Below are positions 43,397 to 51,061 of a stretch of DNA of 64,000 bases, piece after piece; position 1 is the stretch's first letter; each line of letters begins with the position of its first letter. The stretch covers positions 1-64,000 of the forward strand of contig NZ_PGEN01000001.1 of assembly GCF_002797435.1 (NCBI RefSeq), in the 5' to 3' direction. Source of the stretch: Sphingomonas koreensis. GTDB lineage: Bacteria; Pseudomonadota; Alphaproteobacteria; Sphingomonadales; Sphingomonadaceae. The notes under the pieces are model-generated. The model was not told where the DNA came from and did no database searches. It saw only the letters and a program-made list of their open reading frames with translations. The position numbers and the translations under genes were made by a program.

Positions 43397-44482
43397 TTAG
43401 GGCGTCAGCGTCACCAGCATTTCGAGACCGCCCGTCGCAGCCTTGCGGAAGGCGAAGTGGAGGCCCGGGTACATGGGTGAGCGGCCGGTCGCCGCCGCCA
43501 CCATCCGGGCCTTCGCCTCATCCTGGGCAACCGCAAGCCACAGATCGAGTGCCGGCACCGCCGGCCGCTTCCGGGCGACGCCGCGCCAGCGCGCTTCGCC
43601 GCTACCCGTCTGATAACAGGTCAGATCCTCGATGAAGAGGTTGGGGAAGCGGTGCGAGAGATTCGATCCGTTGACGAACGCGTAGCGGGCGATCTGGCCC
43701 GCGCTGAAATCGACTGGCTGATCGAACTCGATGCCGGGAGGGGGCAGGTCGCTGTCGTAGCGCGAAAGCTCTTCCTGCAAGAGCGCGGCAAGATAGGCGA
43801 GGTCGCTGCCGTTGGTGCAGGTGATTCCCTTGCTGAGGAACCATTGGTGAATAGCCTCGCGGCTGTCCGGCGCGACCATCGTCGAGAGTTCGGGGACGAT
43901 ATCGTCCCAGCCGTAATAGTTCATCCGGCCGTGCTCAAGCGTTCCGCCGGAACGCTCGAAAACCGGCAATGACGCCTTCATGTTGCGGCGGGCGATGTAG
44001 AGCTCGAACAGGATCCACCCGCGCTCCAGCATCGCCGCGAGGTCGTCCTCATGGCTCGATCCGGTCCGGCTGATCAGCGAGATATTCGCGCACCGCCCGA
44101 CCGTGCGGCGAATGTTGGAAAGCCCGCGCTGGAACAGCTTCCTGTCCGCGGCCGTCCGACGCTTCTGGGGCAGGCTCATATAATCGTACCAGAAGCAGAT
44201 ATCGGGATTCTGATAGTTATAGTGCCGGCCGAGATTGAGCAGCGCCCGGAGCTGCCAGCCTGTCGGGTCGGGGTGGCCGCGATCGTCCCAGCGGTGGGTG
44301 ATGAAGATCGGCCGCGCTGCCGACGGATCGCCGCTGTGGAAGAGGTGCGGCGCTGACCGGCGGATTTCCTGGTATTTCGGCAGGATCGCGCCCGCTTTCC
44401 AGAACGGCATATGATCGGCGAACGCCTTCAGATTGATGAAGGCGCCGACTTCGTCATGGCGCAGATCGAATCCGCCGGTCAT
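43397..44482 (-). CDS. TIR-like domain protein of unknown function
   Basis: A 361-aa protein I cannot place in a named family with certainty. Residues 57-162 follow the order of a TIR fold: a first strand and box 1 (RPIFITHRWDDRG, 57-69), a box 2-like CFWYDYMSLPQKRR (96-109), and a late RGWILFEL (154-161), where Glu160 sits like the catalytic Glu of TIR NADases in the S-x-W-C-x-E motif. The C-terminal 200 residues are unlike any domain I know. There is no signal peptide. It lies 17 bases after doxX on the same strand and ends 3 bases from ettA's stop. A NAD-consuming effector is possible but unproven. Confidence 0.65.
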   Translation of the reverse strand: MTGGFDLRHDEVGAFINLKAFADHMPFWKAGAILPKYQEIRRSAPHLFHSGDPSAARPIFITHRWDDRGHPDPTGWQLRALLNLGRHYNYQNPDICFWYDYMSLPQKRRTAADRKLFQRGLSNIRRTVGRCANISLISRTGSSHEDDLAAMLERGWILFELYIARRNMKASLPVFERSGGTLEHGRMNYYGWDDIVPELSTMVAPDSREAIHQWFLSKGITCTNGSDLAYLAALLQEELSRYDSDLPPPGIEFDQPVDFSAGQIARYAFVNGSNLSHRFPNLFIEDLTCYQTGSGEARWRGVARKRPAVPALDLWLAVAQDEAKARMVAAATGRSPMYPGLHFAFRKAATGGLEMLVTLTP

Positions 44483-44499
44483 GTCTCAGCTCAATCCGC

Positions 44500-44880
44500 T
44501 TATGCCCTGCCGCGGGCAGCATCCACGCTCCACGCGCCGCCGCCGGCTGCTGCGAGGTACAGGAAGATGAAGGTGAACAGCAGGATCGCTTCGCCGCCAT
44601 TGGCCGCAGGGAAGAACCCCTTCGATCCGTGTGCGAGCCAATAGCCCACCGCGCACATGCCCGACGCGATGAAGGCAACGGGGCGGGTGAACAGACCGAT
44701 CACGATCAGTGCGCCGGCGACCAGCTCGATCGCGCCAGCCGCATAGAGCAGCGGGTTGAGCGGCATGGGAAAGGGCGGCAGGCCGAAGAATTTCGACGTG
44801 CCGTGCTGAAGAAAGGCAAGCCCCGCGACGATGCGCAGGACGGCGAGCAGTTTGTCGGACCAGCTGGCAGGGATCGGCAT
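44500..44880 (-). CDS. DoxX family membrane protein
   Basis: A 126-aa protein with four hydrophobic helices. The DoxX signature is at the N terminus: LLAVLRIVAGLAFLQHGTSK, followed by LYAAGAIELVAGALIVIG, FIASGMCAVGYWLAHG and EAILLFTFIFLYLAAAG. The H-G-K in the first helix is diagnostic. DoxX proteins are linked to redox or thiol stress at the membrane in some bacteria. The ATG at 44880 follows AGGAGAC. The TIR-like gene follows 17 bases later. Confidence 0.9.
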   Translation of the reverse strand: MPIPASWSDKLLAVLRIVAGLAFLQHGTSKFFGLPPFPMPLNPLLYAAGAIELVAGALIVIGLFTRPVAFIASGMCAVGYWLAHGSKGFFPAANGGEAILLFTFIFLYLAAAGGGAWSVDAARGRA

Positions 44881-44982
44881 GATAGAGTCTCCTTGCGCGG
44901 CAAATGGCTGAGCGCCGTTGCGCAAGTGAAACCTTTCACGCTTCCCCGTTCTGATCAATCCCGGCTGAGGAAACCGATCGTT

Positions 44983-45981
44983 TCAGTCGCCGGTGACCCT
45001 GAGCGGGCCAAGATCGCCCAGGCCGACCATGCCACTCGCCATCGCCAGCATCCGGTCGAGGCTCTTCTTTGCCTTGAGACGGATTTCGTCCTCGATCTCG
45101 ATCCGCGGTTCGAGGTCGCGGAGCGCGATGTACAGCTTCTCCAGCGTGTTCATCGCCATGTACGGGCAGATGTTGCAGTTGCAGTTGCCGTCGGCACCGG
45201 GCGCACCGATGAAGGTCTTCTCCGGGACCGCCTTTTCCATCTGGTGGATGATGTGCGGCTCGGTCGCGACGATCATCGTGTCGCCGTCGAAATCCTTGGC
45301 ATATTGCAGGATACCGCTGGTCGACCCGACATAATCGGCATGGTCGAGCACGTGCGGCGGGCATTCGGGGTGCGCGGCGACCGGCGCGCCGGGGTGCAGC
45401 GCCTTGAGCTTGAGCAACTCGGTCTCGCTGAACGCCTCGTGCACGATGCACACGCCCGGCCACAGCAGCATGTCGCGGCCCATCTTGCGGTTGATATAGC
45501 CGCCGAGATGCTTGTCGGGACCGAAGATGATCTTCTGGTCCTTCGGGATCTGGCTCAGGATCTTCTCGGCCGACGAGCTGGTGACGATGATGTCGCTGAG
45601 CGCCTTCACCTCGACCGAGCAGTTGATGTAGGTCAGCGCGATATGGTCGGGGTGCTGTGCGCGGAAGGCTGCGAACTGCTCGGGCGGGCAGCTGTCCTCG
45701 AGGCTGCAGCCGGCGTCCATGTCGGGCAGGATCACAGTCTTGTCGGGGCTCAGGATCTTTGCGGTCTCGGCCATGAAGCGCACGCCGCAGAAGGCGATCA
45801 CCTCGGCATCGGTCTCCGCCGCCTTGCGGCTGAGTTCGAGCGAGTCGCCGACGAAATCGGCAAGATCCTGAATCTCCGGCTTCTGGTAGTAATGCGCCAG
45901 GATCACCGCGTTGCGCTCCTTGCGCAGACGTTCGATCTCGGCACGGATATCGACGCCGGACAGGTTGCTCGGTGCGTTCAT
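44983..45981 (-). CDS. nadA: quinolinate synthase NadA
   Basis: NadA (332 aa) condenses iminoaspartate with dihydroxyacetone phosphate to quinolinate, using a [4Fe-4S] cluster. Visible landmarks: ERNAVILAHYYQKPEIQDLA near residue 24, FCGVRFMAETAKILSPDKTV, ALTYINCSVEVKALSDIIVT, FGPDKHLGGYINRKM, AAHPECPPHVLDHADYVGST and the C-terminal GNCNCNICPYMAMNTLEKLY, which supply the cluster cysteines. The start at 45981 fits the family. nadC lies 8 kb away in the window; nadB is not here. Confidence 0.96.
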   Translation of the reverse strand: MNAPSNLSGVDIRAEIERLRKERNAVILAHYYQKPEIQDLADFVGDSLELSRKAAETDAEVIAFCGVRFMAETAKILSPDKTVILPDMDAGCSLEDSCPPEQFAAFRAQHPDHIALTYINCSVEVKALSDIIVTSSSAEKILSQIPKDQKIIFGPDKHLGGYINRKMGRDMLLWPGVCIVHEAFSETELLKLKALHPGAPVAAHPECPPHVLDHADYVGSTSGILQYAKDFDGDTMIVATEPHIIHQMEKAVPEKTFIGAPGADGNCNCNICPYMAMNTLEKLYIALRDLEPRIEIEDEIRLKAKKSLDRMLAMASGMVGLGDLGPLRVTGD

Positions 45982-46030
45982 TCTGGGACCCTCATTCTTT
46001 GGCTCCACATGGCCTTGTCCGGGTCCGGGT

Positions 46031-46831
46031 TCAACCCATTGGCGAGGGGAAGGGCGCGAAATCGAGCGGGGCAGCCACGGCACCGGGGGAACCCGCGGTA
46101 ACCGCCCGATAGATGGCAGAGCCAAGGGGCGAATAAACGATCAGCTCGGTGAGGATCATCACGCCCAGAAACGCGCCGAGGCCCCACCACCAGGCAGGAT
46201 GCACGCGACCGTCGCGGCGATAGTCGCCGATCATCCCTGCAGCCAGGAAAAGAAGGCCGGGCAGACTGGCGATCTGGTACGACCAGGGGATCATCAGCGG
46301 CATCGGCAGCAGCCGTCCGAAGCCGGGGCCGAGTAATGCGATCATCGCGCACATGTGCAGCCGCCGGTGCCAGTCGGTGCGCCGGCGCATCCTTACCGCA
46401 GCGACGGTCAATCCCGCAAATAGCGTCACCATCAGCGGATTGGCGATCAGGAAATGCTGGGGCCGGAAGAAGAAGGGCGTCAGGCCCGCACGGATCCGCA
46501 GCACGGTGATCCCGATCCCGGCGACCACCATCGCCACCACCCAGCCGACCGCGACCCAGCCGAGCCGGCGATGCAGCTCCAGCGGTCCGCGCGTCGCGAA
46601 GACGGATTGCGTGCAATAGATCGCGACCCACCCGAAGAAGATGAAGGCGTGTGCATGGACATAGAGCGGCGCGCCGAAGCTCGACCGCCCGGCCGCGAGG
46701 TGTAGCGAGAAGCCCGCGACGAGGACCGCCGCCATCGCGAACGCGCTCCACAGAAAAAAGCCGTCGTCGTTGCGCCGCGGTACGCCAGACGTGTCGTAAG
46801 CCGTCGCCATGGTGATGGTCCCCACGATCAC
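46031..46831 (-). CDS. hypothetical membrane protein
   Basis: A 266-aa protein with about seven hydrophobic helices. The second and third are joined by a histidine-containing motif (YVHAHAFIFFGWVAIYCTQS then LHRRLGWVAVGWVVAM), seen in a widespread family of unnamed bacterial membrane proteins; the paired His could bind haem or metal (inference). A second DWHRRLHMCAMIAL motif lies near residue 150. The start may be 46831 or the ATG at 46810. Function unknown. It ends 49 bases before the nadA start on the same strand. Confidence 0.7.
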   Translation of the reverse strand: MIVGTITMATAYDTSGVPRRNDDGFFLWSAFAMAAVLVAGFSLHLAAGRSSFGAPLYVHAHAFIFFGWVAIYCTQSVFATRGPLELHRRLGWVAVGWVVAMVVAGIGITVLRIRAGLTPFFFRPQHFLIANPLMVTLFAGLTVAAVRMRRRTDWHRRLHMCAMIALLGPGFGRLLPMPLMIPWSYQIASLPGLLFLAAGMIGDYRRDGRVHPAWWWGLGAFLGVMILTELIVYSPLGSAIYRAVTAGSPGAVAAPLDFAPFPSPMG

Positions 46832-46873
46832 CCGATGGAGAATTGTATCACATCTGACGGCCGGTCCGAATGA

Positions 46874-47611
46874 CTAGTTTGCGCCGTCCCGCGCCTCGAT
46901 GTCCTTCATCACCTGACGGGGGGAGCGCGATACGTCCCAATGCTCGCGGGTCTGCGTGCCACGCTCGGGCGGGAAGGTGACCACGACGCGGACATCGCCT
47001 AGGCCTGCCGCGCTGAGCGGCTGGGCGAGCAGGCGGGCGAGTGCGCGCCGGGCATGCTCGCGAGCCTGCGCCATACGCTCAGGGCTGCGCGCTTCGCGTC
47101 CGGCGACATCGGTCGCACGGGCCGAGGTGCGCTGGCTGAGCGCTTCGGCAGCGTCACGCGTCACGAACAGCCCGCTGGTTTCCACCAGCGTGCGGCGGCC
47201 CTCATCGGTATTGGGGGGAGCAGCGGTCACGTCAGGTGCATCGACGATCAGCGTTCTGGTCTGCGCGTTCCATTGCAGGTCGCTGTCCCGCAGCTTCGAG
47301 AGATCGACGAAATAGCCCACCGAATAGGGCATCTTCACCACCTGATCGCTGCGTAGCCAGCCAAAGCCGCGAATGTCGGACGCGGTGGCCTGAACAATCC
47401 CCGAAAGCTCGGCGACCTGAAGCTTGCCGGTACCGGAGAGCTTGGCGGTGACGATCTGGGTCACCGGGGCGCCGCCCTCTTCAGGCAGGGTGGCCATCCG
47501 GGTTTCGGCATAGCGGTCCCACGAGATCCACGCCGCTGCGAGGATCACTGCGGCAGCGGCGGCGATCAGCAGGCCCCGGACCAGCGCCTCACGCCTCACG
47601 ACATCCGCCAC
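46874..47611 (-). CDS. DUF4230 domain-containing protein
   Basis: A 245-aa protein with one N-terminal membrane helix (VRGLLIAAAAAVILAAAWIS) and an extracytoplasmic domain. Landmarks include ELSGIVQATASDIRGFGWLR, VVKMPYSVGYFVDLSKLRDS and the C-terminal AREHARRALARLLAQPLSAA, then VRVVVTFPPE. This strand-then-helix order (S/G-x-V-D-L-S near the middle, long helix, small domain) fits DUF4230. Function unknown. Its start overlaps the stop of the MBL-fold gene by 16 bases, so the two are likely coupled. Confidence 0.7.
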   Translation of the reverse strand: MADVVRREALVRGLLIAAAAAVILAAAWISWDRYAETRMATLPEEGGAPVTQIVTAKLSGTGKLQVAELSGIVQATASDIRGFGWLRSDQVVKMPYSVGYFVDLSKLRDSDLQWNAQTRTLIVDAPDVTAAPPNTDEGRRTLVETSGLFVTRDAAEALSQRTSARATDVAGREARSPERMAQAREHARRALARLLAQPLSAAGLGDVRVVVTFPPERGTQTREHWDVSRSPRQVMKDIEARDGAN

Positions 47612-48453
47612 GCACTGCCCTCCGCGCCTGTGACGATACCGCGCTGGCGCAGGTCAATCAGGTGCGCCAGAACCGAACGGCCTGCCGCACCGGTGAGGCG
47701 CGGGTCGAGCCCGACATACATCTTTTCGACCATCTCCGGGATTTCGCTCGCCTGCTTGCCGAGCAGCCGCAATATCTGCCCCTCGCGCTGCTTGCGATGC
47801 CCCATCATGCCCCGCACCAGGCGCTGGGGTTTTTCCACAGCCTCGCCATGGGCGGGGTAATAGATGCGATCCTTGCGCCCGAGCAGTTTGTCGAGGCTGG
47901 CCATATAGTCGCCCATGTCGCCGTCCGGCGGCGCGATCACGCTGGTCGACCAGCCCATGATGTGATCGCCGGTGAACAGCGCACCGCTTTCCTCGAGCGC
48001 GAAGCAGAGGTGATTGGAGGTATGGCCGGGGGTCGCGACCGCGGTAAGCGTCCAGCCGTCGCCGCTCAACTGATCGCCGTCTTGCAGAACGCGATCGGGC
48101 AGATAGTCGCGGTCGAAGGCCGCATCGGCGCGCGGGCCGTCGTCATCGAGTGCGAGTGCAGCGCAGCCGATGATCGGCGCACCGGTCGCGGCTTTGATCG
48201 CGCGGCTCGCCGGACTGTGGTCGCGATGCGTGTGGGTGCACAGGATCCCGACGACGCGGCGGCCATCGATCGCGCGCAGCAGCGCATCGACATGGTCGGG
48301 CAGATCGGGACCCGGATCGATCACCGCCACGTCGCTGGTGCCGACCAGATAGGTTTCGGTGCCGGTATAGGTGAAGGGCGACGGATTCGCCGCCAGGATG
48401 CGTGTCACCAGCGGTTCGAGCAGGATCGCTTCACCGGTTGCAGGGTCGGTCAT
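47596..48453 (-). CDS. MBL-fold metallohydrolase (LACTB2-like)
   Basis: A 285-aa beta-lactamase-fold hydrolase. Metal motifs are in order: ILCTHTHRDHSPAS (H-x-H-x-D-H), ATPGHTSNHLCF, GALFTGDHIMGW, and YPAHGEAVEKPQ. The C-terminal winged-helix-like region (HRKQREGQILRLLGKQASEI) matches LACTB2-type members, which have ribonuclease activity in mitochondria; the bacterial substrate is unknown. All zinc ligands look intact. Confidence 0.9.
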   Translation of the reverse strand: MTDPATGEAILLEPLVTRILAANPSPFTYTGTETYLVGTSDVAVIDPGPDLPDHVDALLRAIDGRRVVGILCTHTHRDHSPASRAIKAATGAPIIGCAALALDDDGPRADAAFDRDYLPDRVLQDGDQLSGDGWTLTAVATPGHTSNHLCFALEESGALFTGDHIMGWSTSVIAPPDGDMGDYMASLDKLLGRKDRIYYPAHGEAVEKPQRLVRGMMGHRKQREGQILRLLGKQASEIPEMVEKMYVGLDPRLTGAAGRSVLAHLIDLRQRGIVTGAEGSAWRMS

Positions 48454-48504
48454 AGGGTCGAGATGGCGGCTGCGAACCGCTCAGGCAAGAGCGCAACGGG
48501 AAAT

Positions 48505-48536
48505 GGGCCGGCCGCGATAGGGGACGCGACCGGCCC
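48505..48536 (-). terminator. GC-rich hairpin after the M56 gene
   Basis: GGGCCGG-C-CGCG and its complement CGCG-A-CCGGCCC form an 11-pair stem with one mismatch and an 8-base loop. It lies about 75 bases after the M56 stop and before the MBL gene start. There is no T run, so the function as terminator is tentative. Confidence 0.4.
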
Positions 48537-48608
48537 GGTTGGAGCACCTTCCGCGGCGATGGGCATCGGACCGCGGACTTTCCTCCTCCCTTTCGTTGAT
48601 CCGGCGGA

Positions 48609-50321
48609 TCAATCCTTTTCGGCGTTCTGAACCTCGCGGATCGCCTCATCGATTCCCTTGAGCGCAGCGGCTCTCTGCGACGGGCTCAGGTGGGTTTGCG
48701 CTTCGATCGACTTGCGCGCCATCTTCAGGCCCAGCATCGCGTGGCGCTTGCCCAGATCGGCGCTGGCCAATGCGATGGTGCGGCTTTCCATGGCAATCGC
48801 TCGCGCAGCCTCGCCCGCCTCGCGGGAGGCCTCGGCGCGGGCCAGCGCAGCGTCGCGCGATGCCATGCCGCGTGCGATCGCGGCGTCGCGCGATGCCTCG
48901 GCACGAGCCAGGGCGGCCTCGCGAGAGGCGTCGGCACGGGCCAGCGCAGCGTCGCGTGCGGCCATACCACGCGCACGCGCGGCCTCGCTACGCGCTTCGA
49001 TGCGGTCCATGCAGATCACGATCTTGCGATGCTTGCCGTCCTTGCTCTCAATCTTGACCTCGCCGTCTTTCGGCGCGCCGCAGTTGGCAGAGCTGACGAC
49101 GGTCATGTCGGCGAGCAATTCGTCGCCATTCACGACCTTGCCGTCCTTGATGACGAGCCGCTTGTGCCGTGTGACGATGCTGGTGTCGTTGTCGTCGGTG
49201 ATGGTGATTTTGCCGTCCTTGTCGCGCGTGACGATGCGGATCTTCTTGGCCGCCTTCGCTTCGTCCGCCGGGGCGGCAGCTTCGGCCGGTGCCGCGGGCG
49301 CTTCCGGAGCCTCGGGCGGGGCAGGCGGATCCTGCAGATCGACGCCGATCGCGTCGCCGACATCGGCGCGCAGGTTCGCCGCCGCCTGGGTGCCGGACGC
49401 GGTGAGCGCCAGGCCGGCGAGCGTCAGCACCGCGGCGCCCGTGACGCCGGCAGTGATCCGCGTGCGCGACTTGCGGTCATGCTTCGCGAGCATCTTGAGC
49501 CTCCCCTTGAGTTCGTTGACGGTATGCAGATGACAGGCAGCCGAGACCGCACCCCCATGCGCGGACTTGACGATGGCGCGGCCGTACGCGTGGCGCAGCG
49601 CCGGGGCGCGGCCTGAGAGCACCAGGGCGTCGCAGGCCATCTCCTGATCCGCACGGAAGGCGCGGAACGCCCGCCATGCGACCGGGTTGAACCAATGGAG
49701 CGCGAGTACGACCAGCGCGATCCAGTTGGCGATCAGGTCACCACGCAGATGGTGACCGAGTTCGTGGGCGAGCGCGAGGTTGCGCTCGAGCGGGTCGTAG
49801 CGCTCGCTAAAGTCGCGCGGGAATGCGACATATTTCCGCCAGATACCGAAGGCGAGCGGACCGGTGGCGGCATCGGTCTCGATCACGTGCACGCGCCCCT
49901 CGGCAACGGTGCGTTCGATCTTCGCCCGGCGCAGCAGCCGCGCGCAGAAGCGGCCATGGGCGATCAAGTGATAGGCGAGGAAGGCAAGCGCCCCCACGGC
50001 CCAGATCGCGGCAATCACCGGCAGCCAATCGAACGGCGCGGCCTCAATCGGAACCGTGGTGGACGCTGCCGCCGCCTCAGGGACGGAGACCGGATCGACC
50101 ATATAATAGGTGATGACCTCGCTCGCCGCGGCGACCGGGGTCTCGGCGCTTGCCCGCCAGCTCTCGGGAAGCGGGGGCAGGGCGAGGCGAAGCACGGGAA
50201 GCGCCCAAAGCGCATAAGCGATGTTGGGGCCGAAATGACGGCTCACCGGCTTGCGGATCGCAAGCACCAGCAGCATCAGCAGCGTCGTCGCGACGAACGT
50301 CTCTACAGTCCAGGCGATCAT
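48609..50321 (-). CDS. BlaR1-like M56 family metallopeptidase with hendecad-repeat tail
   Basis: A 570-aa membrane protein. The N-terminal half has four membrane helices and the M56 zinc motif ALAHELGHHLRGDL (HExxH). A fifth helix near residue 295 (VTGAAVLTLAGLALTASG) leads to a periplasmic region with an Ala/Pro linker and then five consecutive 11-residue units (about 450-504: ARGMAARDAAL, ARADASREAAL, ARAEASRDAAI, ARGMASRDAAL, ARAEASREAGE). It lacks the penicillin-binding sensor domain of true BlaR1. Its start overlaps the BlaI gene by 4 bases. It probably senses an envelope signal and cleaves the BlaI-type repressor (inference from BlaR1/MecR1). Confidence 0.88.
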   Translation of the reverse strand: MIAWTVETFVATTLLMLLVLAIRKPVSRHFGPNIAYALWALPVLRLALPPLPESWRASAETPVAAASEVITYYMVDPVSVPEAAAASTTVPIEAAPFDWLPVIAAIWAVGALAFLAYHLIAHGRFCARLLRRAKIERTVAEGRVHVIETDAATGPLAFGIWRKYVAFPRDFSERYDPLERNLALAHELGHHLRGDLIANWIALVVLALHWFNPVAWRAFRAFRADQEMACDALVLSGRAPALRHAYGRAIVKSAHGGAVSAACHLHTVNELKGRLKMLAKHDRKSRTRITAGVTGAAVLTLAGLALTASGTQAAANLRADVGDAIGVDLQDPPAPPEAPEAPAAPAEAAAPADEAKAAKKIRIVTRDKDGKITITDDNDTSIVTRHKRLVIKDGKVVNGDELLADMTVVSSANCGAPKDGEVKIESKDGKHRKIVICMDRIEARSEAARARGMAARDAALARADASREAALARAEASRDAAIARGMASRDAALARAEASREAGEAARAIAMESRTIALASADLGKRHAMLGLKMARKSIEAQTHLSPSQRAAALKGIDEAIREVQNAEKD

Positions 50322-50686
50322 TGCTTGATCTCCTTCAGAAGCGCTTCGATTTCGGCGATGTCCTCGTCGGTAAGCGCGTCGCGCTCGGCGAGATGGGCAA
50401 CCAGCGGCGTCAGCCTGCCGCCGAAAAGCCGGTCGATCAGGCGCCGCGATTCACCCTCGACATAGTCGCCGCGCTCGACCAGCGGGCGGTAGAGGTAGCG
50501 GCGGCCGTCTTCCTCGGCTGCGATGGTGTTCTTGGCGAGCAGGCGGCCGAGCAGCGTCTTGACCGTGTTGGCGCTCCAGCCGCGGGACGGAGCCACGCGC
50601 TCGGCGACGTCGTTGGCGGTCAGGGGGGATTCGTCCCACAGCACTTCCATCACGGCGTGCTCTGCGTCGCTGATCCGTTCGGTCAT
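50318..50686 (-). CDS. BlaI/MecI/CopY family transcriptional repressor
   Basis: A 122-aa winged-helix repressor: ISDAEHAVMEVLWDESPLTA, NDVAERVAPSRGWSANTVKT, LLGRLLAKNTIAAEEDGRRY and the dimer helix YVEGESRRLIDRLFGGRLTP. It is followed in frame overlap by the M56 gene. Two 16-base dyads 13 and 34 bases upstream of its ATG are good operator candidates. The pair is the BlaI/BlaR1 layout without a nearby beta-lactamase. Confidence 0.93.
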   Translation of the reverse strand: MTERISDAEHAVMEVLWDESPLTANDVAERVAPSRGWSANTVKTLLGRLLAKNTIAAEEDGRRYLYRPLVERGDYVEGESRRLIDRLFGGRLTPLVAHLAERDALTDEDIAEIEALLKEIKQ

Positions 50687-50699
50687 CTCAATCCCCTTC

Positions 50700-50736
50700 G
50701 ATTACGCCTGTAATCGTTTCGACCACATCTGTAGTC
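50700..50736. promoter_or_regulatory. two dyad operators upstream of the BlaI-type gene
   Basis: GATTACGCCTGTAATC (50700-50715) and GACCACATCTGTAGTC (50721-50736) share the pattern GAxxAC-xx-CTGTA-x-TC. Their centres are 21 bases apart, two helical turns. The CTGTA-half sites resemble TACA-TGTA boxes bound by BlaI. Placed before the repressor gene they suggest autoregulation. Confidence 0.75.
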
Positions 50737-51061
50737 AAGAGCCTGAACGCTTTCTGAACGGCGTTCAGGTGATCGGAAACAGGGGAGGTGTCGGAACTTC
50801 TTACAAAATGGGTAGGGCGAGAATTCTGTTAACCATGGGAATGGCTGTTTTCCGAGGGTTACCCATTTTGGCATGCGGACTGCAACGTTGGGGCCACACC
50901 GCTGTTCACTAGCGCGTGTAACGCTTCAGAGGCGGGCAGCACATACCGGGCTGCCCGCCTCGCCCGTTTCTGGAGGCGCGACTCGCCTCCCGCATGGCCG
51001 GGCGTCATCCCCGCGAAGGCGGGGATCGATCACCCTTGACGGTGCGGTCCCTGCCGAACGG
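50737..51061. other. 325-base non-coding gap with inverted repeats and one REP hairpin
   Basis: No gene is evident. CTGAACGGCGTTCAG is a perfect dyad at 50754-50768, with an extra CTGAACG at 50743. CAAAATGGGTA (50804-50814) pairs exactly with TACCCATTTTG (50860-50870) across 45 bases. At 51007-51026 a REP-type hairpin (ATCCCCGC-GAAG-GCGGGGAT) lies near the 3' end of the glycosyltransferase gene. Confidence 0.7.
51007..51026. repeat. REP-like single hairpin
   Basis: ATCCCCGC-GAAG-GCGGGGAT is preceded by GTC, as in the other copies at 29 and 58.6 kb. It is a half unit without a facing partner, 35 bases after the glycosyltransferase stop. Confidence 0.7.

Noticed and set aside
43397-44880. Defence island around the TIR-like gene
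   Set aside because: Flanking genes (ettA, nadA, M28 peptidase) are housekeeping, and no nuclease, helicase or integrase is present. Only the single TIR-like gene is kept as a finding.
48609-50686. Beta-lactam resistance system
   Set aside because: The M56 protein lacks the penicillin-binding sensor and no beta-lactamase or PBP gene lies nearby.
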